Positions 1 to 7,344 of a stretch of DNA of 32,100 bases are shown one piece after another (positions within the stretch are counted from its first letter, which is position 1; the number at the start of each line of letters is the position of its first letter). The position numbers and the translations under genes were made by a program. The stretch is from CAYSQW01 sp964433135 (GTDB lineage Bacteria > Acidobacteriota > Aminicenantia > Aminicenantales > Aminicenantaceae). The notes beneath the pieces were generated by a model, which saw only the letters and a program-made list of their open reading frames with translations, did not search any database and was not told the DNA's origin. The stretch spans positions 1 through 32,100 of the forward strand of contig CAYSQW010000039.1 of assembly GCA_964433135.1 (NCBI GenBank), given 5' to 3'.

Positions 1-92
1 AAGTCAAATTTTCATGACGTTAAAAATCCCATCTAAGCGACGATCTTACACCGCCGTTCCTTCCGACCCACCCCGCCGCCAACCCACCCCGC

Positions 93-243
93 CCTGATAT
101 TATGGAAAAAACCATACTCTGAGCCCATACACAGGCCTGGATGAGCCACGACCCACCCGGCCCAACCTGATATTAAGGAAGTGTCAACAAGGAAGCGGCA
201 CGTGAGGCGTGCCCTCCCACCCGACCCTTGTATTAAGGAAAAA
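93..243. repeat. three imperfect short direct repeats
   Basis: A unit reading roughly CCTGATATTAAGGAA occurs at 93-110 (with TATGGAAAAA), 166-183 (TTAAGGAAGTG) and 226-243 (CTTGTATTAAGGAAAAA). Each copy follows a C-rich stretch containing ACCC or CCCACCC. Spacing is 73 and 60 bases, so this is not a regular CRISPR-like array. No gene is recognisable in 1-271. The copies may be remnants of a degenerate intergenic repeat. Confidence 0.45.
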
Positions 244-271
244 GCGATTTCCTTGGGGCTTGCAGCCTGGA

Positions 272-505
272 TTATTCACGGGCCGAGATTGCCGCGGCGA
301 GGTTGCAAAGCCCCCCCCCGATCTTTTCGGCTTCCGCCCCGAATCCCACACGGAAATGCCGCTCATCCATCTCGAAGCAGCGGCCCGGCACGACAAATGT
401 CCGATATTCATCTGCCAGCAGCCGGTAAAGTTCTCCGGGGTCCACCTCCACCTCGGGCTTCAGCCGCGGAAAGCCCACCGTCGTCCTCTCGACGAGCGCA
501 GCGCT
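272..505 (-). pseudogene. C-terminal remnant of a class I/II PLP-dependent aminotransferase
   Basis: Reading leftward from just past the stop of the neighbouring gene, the frame gives about 77 residues that look like the last part of a fold-type I aminotransferase: TTVGFPRL, then FVVPGRCFEMDERHFRVGFG, then a final GL..LAAAI helix. In the family the HFR arginine binds the substrate carboxylate. The PLP-lysine domain and everything else upstream are absent. There is no ribosome-binding site and the only possible start is a GTG at 478. Homology seems to begin near 485, so the breakpoint lies between about 485 and 505. It is almost certainly a dead fragment. The assignment rests on motif recognition only. 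Confidence 0.65.
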
Positions 506-1279
506 TTACCTTATCGCCACTCCCATGGTATCGCGATGCATATAGATCAGCGAACGCATGTACGGACCGATAGCGGCCGAATTCTCGAAGCCGGCGGCGC
601 GGGCGGCCTCTTCTCGCTTTTCCTTGCCGAGCTTGTAGCCTTCCGCCCAGTGCTGCAGATCACGGTAGCATCCAAGGGTAAACAGGTCCCAGGAAGCCCC
701 TTGGTCCCGGGTGAAGATCATCGTCGCGGGCCGACCGATTCCGACCTGATATTTATTTTCCATGACCCGTTCCTGATAGAGTTCTTTCTGCTTGCCGGGC
801 AGCGAAACGAAGATTTCGATATGATAATACGCGGCGGCCTTGAACTTTTCCTTGACGACGGCGAGGGAAGGCCCCATGACAAACAGGTCTTCCTTCCAGG
901 CGGCACATTTATTGAAACGCCGCATAAAATCATCCCCGTGCTTATCCGCCCGAGCCCGCCGGGCGATCCGATCCTCCGCATAATATGCGGCATAGCTCTC
1001 CATGGGAAATATCATCATCAGGTCCCACTGATCGCCTTGGGTGTGACGCCACCAGAGAGGACGCTCATCTCCCATGGCATCATAAACGCTCATCCGGTTC
1101 TTGAACAATTCTAAAAGATCAAGCAGTTTCCCGGGAGCAGCGCGAACAAATGAGATTTTATACAGAGTAGTCGGAGCGGAGCCGTCCGCTTCCAAGGCGG
1201 CCGGAGCGGCGGACGAATAAAAAACCAGGGGCAAAAATCCCAAGGCGAACAGAACGGTCTTTTGCAGGGTTTTTTTCAT
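506..1279 (-). CDS. exported two-repeat dimeric alpha/beta-barrel-like protein
   Basis: The product is 257 residues. The start is ATG at 1279, preceded by AAGGAG with 5-6 nt spacing; the longer frame upstream to 1390 has no such site. The N-terminus is a classic signal peptide (MKKTLQKTVLFALGFLPLV, then AAPAA), so the protein is exported. The mature part contains two similar ferredoxin-like halves. One begins LYKISFVRAAPGK and ends WDLMMIFPMESYAAYY; the other begins YYHIEIFVSLPGK and ends WDLFTLGCYRDLQHW. This is the arrangement of dimeric alpha/beta-barrel (NIPSNAP/EthD-like) proteins, whose functions vary. No catalytic motif is evident. It diverges from the helicase gene across about 240 bp. 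The family is uncertain; export and internal duplication are clear. Confidence 0.75.
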   Translation of the reverse strand: MKKTLQKTVLFALGFLPLVFYSSAAPAALEADGSAPTTLYKISFVRAAPGKLLDLLELFKNRMSVYDAMGDERPLWWRHTQGDQWDLMMIFPMESYAAYYAEDRIARRARADKHGDDFMRRFNKCAAWKEDLFVMGPSLAVVKEKFKAAAYYHIEIFVSLPGKQKELYQERVMENKYQVGIGRPATMIFTRDQGASWDLFTLGCYRDLQHWAEGYKLGKEKREEAARAAGFENSAAIGPYMRSLIYMHRDTMGVAIR

Positions 1280-1518
1280 GATATCTCCTTTTTTCTTTGT
1301 CATTCCGCTGATTTCAGACCGGCACGCCGCTGTTTCCCGCAGCTCAACCGGTCTCCCATGTGGGCCGGGACAGCGGACTAGACATATCACAGCCCCGTGT
1401 CTCAGGTCAATCGGCGAACTCAGCCCCCGCCCTAAAATGGTATCTATTGCGGCGGAACCCGGAAGCGGGTAAACTGAAGGGTTGCCGGCTGCCTGTTTCC
1501 GGAGATATTCTATTCATC

Positions 1519-4500
1519 ATGGATCCGTCGCTCTCATCATTCCACCCCTTGATAAGCCGCTGGTTTACCGACTGCGTGGGGAAGCCCACGGACATTCAGC
1601 GGAAAGCCTGGCCTCCGATCATTTCAGGGAAACATGTTCTGCTTACCGCTCCAACCGGCTGCGGAAAAACCCTGACCGCCTTTCTCTGGGCCTTGAACCA
1701 ACTCATCACCGGCGCCTGGGAAACCGGCCGGACCCGCGTCCTCTATATCTCCCCCCTGAAAGCTCTCAATGCGGATGTCCGATACAACCTCCAACTGCCG
1801 CTCCGGCAGCTCCGACAATTGTTTTCCTCCCAAGAATGTCCGTTTCCTCCCATCCGGGTGCTGACACGCAGCGGAGACACCCGTTCGACCGACCGCCGCC
1901 GCATGATCCATCGTCCTCCGGAAATCCTGATCACCACTCCGGAGAGCTTGAACCTGCTGCTCAGCTCCCGGGGCGGGCGATCCATCCTCACGGATCTGGA
2001 AACCGTCATCCTTGATGAGATCCACACCATTGTCGCCGGCAAGCGTGGCACCCATCTCATAACCGCCGTCGACCGTCTGGTCCCTCTCAGTGGAGAATTT
2101 CAGCGCATCGCCATCTCGGCTACGGTCAAACCCATGGAAACCATCGCCTCCTTTGTCGGCGGATATGTCCGGAAGGATTCGGATGGAACATCCATCTACA
2201 CGAAGCGTCCTGTTGTCCGAATCAAATCAGATTCTAAAAAATCATATAACCTCGCCGTCCGGTTTCCCTGCCGGGCACACTCTTCGCAGGACATCTGGCC
2301 CGCCCTGGTGGGAGATTTCCGAAAGATCATCGACAAAAACCGCTCCACCCTGTTTTTCGCCCGCAGCCGTCGGCAGGCAGAAAGCGTCTGCTTCAAGATC
2401 AACGCGGCGGCCGAAGAGCCCTCCGCCTATGCCCATCACGGCTCTCTCGCCAGGGAACTCCGTCAGGAAGTCGAAAACAAACTCAAATCGGGAGATCTGC
2501 GGGCCATCGTGGCCACCAATTCTCTGGAACTGGGGATCGATATCGGAGATCTTGATGAAGTCGTTCTCATCCAGTCGCCGCCCTCGATATCAGGAGCGGT
2601 CCAGCGAGTGGGCAGAGCGGGACACCGCGTCGGAGAAGTCAGCCGGGGTTCATTCTACCCTACATTCCCGCTGGATATCCTTGAATCCGCCGTTGTCGCG
2701 CGGGCCGCGGCACAAGGAGACATCGAGCCCCTCCACCCGGTCTCGGGGGCACTCGACGTCCTTTCGCAGATCATCATCTCCATGGCGGGAACGGAGATCT
2801 GGGATATCGACCGCCTTTACGCCAATATCAGGTGCAGTACTCCCTATCACCGGCTTTCACGACGCCAGTTCGACCTCGTACTCGAAATGCTGGCGGGACG
2901 CTACGATGCCGCGCGAGTGAGAGAACTGAAGCCCCGGCTTTCCATCGACAGGTTGGAAAACACGGTCGCCGCCCGGAAAGGAGCCCTCCTCGACCTTTAT
3001 ATGTCGGGAGGCACGATTCCCGACCGGGGATATTTCCAGCTTCGTCTTGAAGGATCGGGATCCATGATCGGCGAATTGGACGAAGAATTCGTATGGGAAG
3101 CTTTCAGGGGAAAAACATTCAGTTTCGCCACTCAAAGCTGGACCATCCGCCGCATCACCCACAATGATGTTTTCGTCGCTCCCGCCCCCCCGAAATCCAA
3201 AGAGATCCCTTTTTGGAAAGGGGAGGCATTCAATCGCGATTTCCATCTTTCCCGCCGGATCGGCGCGTTTCTCGAAGCGGCCGATGCATCCCCCTTCGAT
3301 GAATCATGGTTTTCACGTCTTCAAAGCGAATATTTCCTCGACGCGGACGCCGCCTCCTGCCTGACTTCGTTCCTCAAATCACAAAAAGAGGAAACCCGAT
3401 CGGCTCTTCCCCACCGGTTCCATGTGCTGATCGAAAAAATCCGGTCCGGTCCCGGGGGATCGCCCGGAAACCTGCTGGTTCTGCACACGTTCTGGGGAGG
3501 ACGCGTGAATCGGCCTTATGCTCTGGCCCTGGACGCCGCCTGGGAAGAACGTTTCGGCCACCGGCTGGAGATTTTCGCCGGAAACAACAGCATCGCCGTT
3601 CTGCTGCCTCATGACATCAAAACCGAAGATCTGATGGCTCTGGTAACAACGGACAACCTTGAGACCCTTCTCCGCCGCCGCTTGGAAAGCTCGGGATTTT
3701 TCGGGGCCAGGTTCCGGGAAAACGCCGGACGCGCTCTTCTCCTGACCCGAAAAAGCCTGCATCAGCGCCTCCCGCTTTGGATGAATCGGCTGCGCTCCCA
3801 AAAGCTGCTGCAAACCGTGATGAAAAAAAGCGATTTCCCCATCCTGCTTGAAACCTGGCGCACCTGCCTGCGGGATGAGTTCGATATGAAGGCCTTGCGC
3901 ACGGTCTTGAACGATTTGGCATCCGGCAAGATCCGCTGCACTTCCTGCACCACTCATCTTCCCAGTCCCATGGCGCACAATCTGAGTTGGGCCCAGATCA
4001 ATCAATTCATGTACTCCGGAGACGCTGCTCCCGGGGAATCCGCATCCAATCTGCGCGGCGACCTGCTGCAGGAAGTGGTCTTCAAACCCGGACTGCGTCC
4101 TTCGGTTTCACCGAGCCTCATCAGACGCTTCCGGCAGAAACGGCAGCGCACCGCACCAGGATACACGCCTTCCAGCGGTCGCGAGCTTATCGACCTCGTC
4201 AAGGAGAGGATCCTTCTGCCGTGGCCGGAATGGGAAGAGCTGAAGGAGGCTCTGCACCGTGACCTCAAGGAGGAGGTGCCGCAAACCGCCCGGGATATGC
4301 TGTCCGCCGCCTACGGCAAGCTGGTGAAGCTGCAGGTCCCCGGCGGAAAGATTCCCCTGACGGTTTCTCTGGAACGCCTGCCGGAAATCAAAGCTGCATT
4401 CTTTCCCGCTTCCGATGTAAAGGTTTCATCGCTTGAACCGGAATCGCCGCATATCGGGCCTTTCGAGACAGCGCCTCTCCTGTCGGAGGAAGAGGCCGCC

Positions 4501-6021
4501 GCGCGCTTCACGATTCTTCTTGGTGAGTGGCTGCAGTTTTACGGACCTCTGAACCCGGAATGGATCCTTCGGAATTTGAACCTCGATCGCGGGGCCCTGT
4601 TGAGCACGCTGGATAATCTCAAAAGGGAAGACATTCTTATATCCGGAGACCTGATCACAGGCCGGTCCGGATCTTCGATATGCGATGCTGGAAATTTCGA
4701 GACTTTGCTCCGGCTGGCACGGATCGAGGCCTCTTCAAAAACGCAGCCTCATGAAATATCCGAACTGCCGCTTTTTCTCGCGGAGATTCAGGGGATTTCA
4801 CAAAAAGACACCGAAGAAGACGGGGATCTGCATGTTCTGGAAAAGCTGGCGGCTCTTCCTCTTCCCGCACAGATCTGGGAGGCCGATGTCCTCCCCGCCC
4901 GGATTCCCGAGTACACCGTATCAAGACTGGATTTTCTGCTGCAGAGAAGCAGCCTGCGTTGGCGGGGGAACAGCGAGAAACACGTCGTTTTCTATTACAG
5001 GGAAGATCACGATCTGCTTCCCCCCTCCCCGGCTCGGAAGGATGAGGGAACGGAGTCTTCTCCCGGCATCCCGGATCCCGAAGGACTCTTTATCGATCCG
5101 GCCGCCCACTATGACTTTTCCCTGCTGGCCGGCCGCTCCAAACTGGAGGCTCAGGAATTGGAAACCCTTTTATGGGCCGGGGTTTGGGAAGGAAAAATCG
5201 CCAACGACACGTTCAGCTCACTGCGAAAAGGGCTCATGAATCGGTTTCACAGCGCTGAAATCCAAAACCGGCGAAGAAACCGACCGGAAACGAGGCTCCG
5301 GCGGAACGGGCGGAGACATGAAAATCGGTGGAGAGCATCTTCCGTCTATCCGGGAAATTGGTATCTGCTGCCGCCACGGACGGAGGACGACACCACGGAT
5401 CTGATGGAACAGGAAGAACGACGCAAAGACCGAGTGCGAATCCTGCTTGACCGCTACGGGATTCTGTTTCGGGAACTGTTGATGCACGAACAGCCGCTGT
5501 TCCGCTGGCCGGATGTTTTCCGGGCTCTGAGATTGATGGAGCTTTCCGGCGAGGTCGTGACCGGGTGTTTTTTTAAAGGGATCCCCGGGCTGCAGTTCGC
5601 GTCCCCCCGAGCGCTTGCCCTGCTTCGTCGGAGCTTTCCCGGGGACACGTTATTCTGGATCAACGCGGCCGATCCCGCGTCCGTGTGTGGGATTCCCTTG
5701 GAATCTCTGAAAGGGCGTCTTCCCAAAAGACTCGGCACCACCCACCTGGTTTATCACGGAAACCGGCTGCTCATGACGTCTTTACGCAAGGGGCGTATTC
5801 TGAAGTTCCTGATTTCACCGGAAGACGCACTTCTCGACGGATCTTTTTCGGTGCTTCATCACCTGCTCACCCGTGAATTTCAACCCATGCGCCGGATCGT
5901 CGTGGAAACCATCAACGACGGCCCGGCCGGTGAGAGTCCCTATCTCCACGCGCTCACACGGAATTTTCACGTGGTGTCCGATATAAAACACATCTCTCTC
6001 TACCAAAAAACGCCGCGCTAG
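1519..6021 (+). CDS. ATP-dependent helicase Lhr, long form
   Basis: This superfamily 2 helicase has 1,500 residues, close to the long Lhr of enterobacteria. Lhr proteins translocate 3' to 5' on single-stranded DNA and unwind DNA or RNA-DNA hybrids, with a role in repair. Visible motifs are Walker A APTGCGKT (residues 44-51), motif Ia SPLKALNAD, TPESLN, motif II DEIH (166-169), motif III SAT, motif V ATNSLELGIDIGDLD and motif VI QRVGRAGH (362-369). A winged-helix/beta-barrel core follows. The last 600 or so residues carry the Lhr C-terminal repeats, for example EWLQFYGPLNPEWILRNLNL and RYGILFRELLMHE. I chose ATG 1519 because conserved sequence begins right after it; an upstream GGAG at 1501 is rather distant. 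It ends 25 bp from the convergent OmpA gene. No damage is visible. Confidence 0.93.
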   Translation: MDPSLSSFHPLISRWFTDCVGKPTDIQRKAWPPIISGKHVLLTAPTGCGKTLTAFLWALNQLITGAWETGRTRVLYISPLKALNADVRYNLQLPLRQLRQLFSSQECPFPPIRVLTRSGDTRSTDRRRMIHRPPEILITTPESLNLLLSSRGGRSILTDLETVILDEIHTIVAGKRGTHLITAVDRLVPLSGEFQRIAISATVKPMETIASFVGGYVRKDSDGTSIYTKRPVVRIKSDSKKSYNLAVRFPCRAHSSQDIWPALVGDFRKIIDKNRSTLFFARSRRQAESVCFKINAAAEEPSAYAHHGSLARELRQEVENKLKSGDLRAIVATNSLELGIDIGDLDEVVLIQSPPSISGAVQRVGRAGHRVGEVSRGSFYPTFPLDILESAVVARAAAQGDIEPLHPVSGALDVLSQIIISMAGTEIWDIDRLYANIRCSTPYHRLSRRQFDLVLEMLAGRYDAARVRELKPRLSIDRLENTVAARKGALLDLYMSGGTIPDRGYFQLRLEGSGSMIGELDEEFVWEAFRGKTFSFATQSWTIRRITHNDVFVAPAPPKSKEIPFWKGEAFNRDFHLSRRIGAFLEAADASPFDESWFSRLQSEYFLDADAASCLTSFLKSQKEETRSALPHRFHVLIEKIRSGPGGSPGNLLVLHTFWGGRVNRPYALALDAAWEERFGHRLEIFAGNNSIAVLLPHDIKTEDLMALVTTDNLETLLRRRLESSGFFGARFRENAGRALLLTRKSLHQRLPLWMNRLRSQKLLQTVMKKSDFPILLETWRTCLRDEFDMKALRTVLNDLASGKIRCTSCTTHLPSPMAHNLSWAQINQFMYSGDAAPGESASNLRGDLLQEVVFKPGLRPSVSPSLIRRFRQKRQRTAPGYTPSSGRELIDLVKERILLPWPEWEELKEALHRDLKEEVPQTARDMLSAAYGKLVKLQVPGGKIPLTVSLERLPEIKAAFFPASDVKVSSLEPESPHIGPFETAPLLSEEEAAARFTILLGEWLQFYGPLNPEWILRNLNLDRGALLSTLDNLKREDILISGDLITGRSGSSICDAGNFETLLRLARIEASSKTQPHEISELPLFLAEIQGISQKDTEEDGDLHVLEKLAALPLPAQIWEADVLPARIPEYTVSRLDFLLQRSSLRWRGNSEKHVVFYYREDHDLLPPSPARKDEGTESSPGIPDPEGLFIDPAAHYDFSLLAGRSKLEAQELETLLWAGVWEGKIANDTFSSLRKGLMNRFHSAEIQNRRRNRPETRLRRNGRRHENRWRASSVYPGNWYLLPPRTEDDTTDLMEQEERRKDRVRILLDRYGILFRELLMHEQPLFRWPDVFRALRLMELSGEVVTGCFFKGIPGLQFASPRALALLRRSFPGDTLFWINAADPASVCGIPLESLKGRLPKRLGTTHLVYHGNRLLMTSLRKGRILKFLISPEDALLDGSFSVLHHLLTREFQPMRRIVVETINDGPAGESPYLHALTRNFHVVSDIKHISLYQKTPR

Positions 6022-6046
6022 CTCACCGAAGGGGAATTGAGCCGGC

Positions 6047-6694
6047 CTATTTTCTGACCCGGATTTCCACCCGGCGGTTTTTCTGCCGGCCTTCAGGATT
6101 ATCCGTCCCGTCCGGATGGGAGTTGGGCGCCGTCGGTTCGCTTTCCCCCCGGCCGTCGGTTGTGATCGTATGGGCATCGACTCCGTCGTTTTCGACCAGC
6201 CAATCCCTGACGGACTCGGCCCGGTCGCGCGAAAGCTCGAGGTTATAAGCTTCCGCGCCTTTGGCGTCTGTATGCCCGGTAATGGTTACCGCGTGGTCGA
6301 AAGCACGAATCACCTCCCCGACTTTCCGCAGACTTGCTTCGGCGTCACCGCGGATGGAGGCTTTATCGAAATCGAACAGGACATCGCCTTCGAGTTCGAT
6401 CACATAGTCGGTGTCCGTCTCTTCCGCGCCCAGATCTTTCAGGGCCATCTTGATTTTTTCACTGCGAGCGCTGATCCCACTGATGACGCCTTCGATACCA
6501 AGCACCTTCGCCTGCAGCGTCAGCGCGCCGCGCCCGGGACCCAGGACTTTCAGGGCTTCCATTGCTTTCGGATGGGCGTCGGGAGGGATGACGATCTCTT
6601 CATTCATCTGAAAACCGATACTCACATCCGAAAGGATCATAAGAAAGATAAGAGCGGACACCGGAATAAAGAATCCGGTTTTCTTTCCCGTCAT
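6047..6694 (-). CDS. OmpA-family peptidoglycan-binding protein
   Basis: The product has 215 residues. An N-terminal hydrophobic segment (residues 8-22) is a signal peptide or anchor. Residues about 40-95 form an unassigned spacer with helical character. The C-terminal OmpA/MotB domain starts at VLFDFD (105-110), followed by GHTDAKG (140-146), LSRDRAESV (154-162) and NRRVEIRV near the end. D143 and R158 match the residues that hold diaminopimelate in this family, so the protein likely anchors the envelope to peptidoglycan. It is the second gene of a minus-strand pair, starting 12 bp after the stop of the gene at 6,707-7,168. A purine-rich AAAGGA precedes ATG 6694. There is no beta-barrel, so it is not OmpA itself. 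Confidence 0.88.
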   Translation of the reverse strand: MTGKKTGFFIPVSALIFLMILSDVSIGFQMNEEIVIPPDAHPKAMEALKVLGPGRGALTLQAKVLGIEGVISGISARSEKIKMALKDLGAEETDTDYVIELEGDVLFDFDKASIRGDAEASLRKVGEVIRAFDHAVTITGHTDAKGAEAYNLELSRDRAESVRDWLVENDGVDAHTITTDGRGESEPTAPNSHPDGTDNPEGRQKNRRVEIRVRK

Positions 6695-6706
6695 GGTCCT
6701 TTCCGC

Positions 6707-7168
6707 TCAGTCAAGCTTCACTTCTTCAAAAGGGAAGAAGCCGGGGATTGAGATGCTGATGGATTCGGGATTATCGGCGGGAACCGGAAATTTCATCCAG
6801 CAGCCCTTTGATCCCTCGGCGGAAATACGCATTCCGAACCTTCCGCCTTCCCATTCCTTATCCTTGGGACCGCCGATAAACTGTCCTTCGGAATCCTTGA
6901 GCGCAAAATACTTTTTCTGATTGGTCTCATCGACGATATAGCAGTCTTTATACATAAAGCTGACATTGTGGGCACTATCGGCGCCATTGCGGAATTTGAA
7001 GCGAAGCGTCAGGATGTCATTACTGATACTGATCTTTGTCAGGTCGGCTTCCATCCCATCCCAGGTGTCACTCTCCTGAGTCTGGATAACCTCAGCGGCG
7101 AACGGCACCAGCGCTACGGCGAGCAGCAAAGTCAATCCGAGAATGGAATACTTTACGGGTGATTTCAT
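6707..7168 (-). CDS. exported protein of unknown function
   Basis: The product has 153 residues. ATG 7168 was chosen because AAAAGGAGG lies just upstream and a signal peptide follows directly (MKSPVKYSILGLTLLLAVAL, then PFAAE). The mature part is rich in beta-strand patterns (LTLRFKFRNGADSAHNVSFMY; YIVDETNQKKYFALKDSEG), like small immunoglobulin-like extracellular domains of the DUF4352 type, though I cannot name a family. It is the first gene of a two-gene unit with the OmpA-family gene, which suggests a shared envelope role. No enzyme motif is visible. Confidence 0.7.
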   Translation of the reverse strand: MKSPVKYSILGLTLLLAVALVPFAAEVIQTQESDTWDGMEADLTKISISNDILTLRFKFRNGADSAHNVSFMYKDCYIVDETNQKKYFALKDSEGQFIGGPKDKEWEGGRFGMRISAEGSKGCWMKFPVPADNPESISISIPGFFPFEEVKLD

Positions 7169-7344
7169 GATTCCTCCTTTTAAAAATCCATAACGTGATG
7201 ATCCTTTCAAATCCAATCCGCGCATATTATGCAACCGGCGATCGAACCGGACAATCCCCTCTCACGGTGAATCATGGGGTGGTTTTATGGTTGACGAGAG
7301 GTGAGAAGACGACCTTCGTCTTGAACGGAATCGCGGTTTTCAGG

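Noticed and set aside
506..508. Stop-codon readthrough joining the exported protein to the aminotransferase tail
   Set aside because: TAA is not a usual recoding stop, the two parts belong to unrelated folds and compartments, and a deletion scar explains the arrangement.
209..1114. 301-codon plus-strand open frame
   Set aside because: It lies opposite the exported protein gene, which has a signal peptide, a good ribosome-binding site and recognisable fold. The plus frame resembles nothing.
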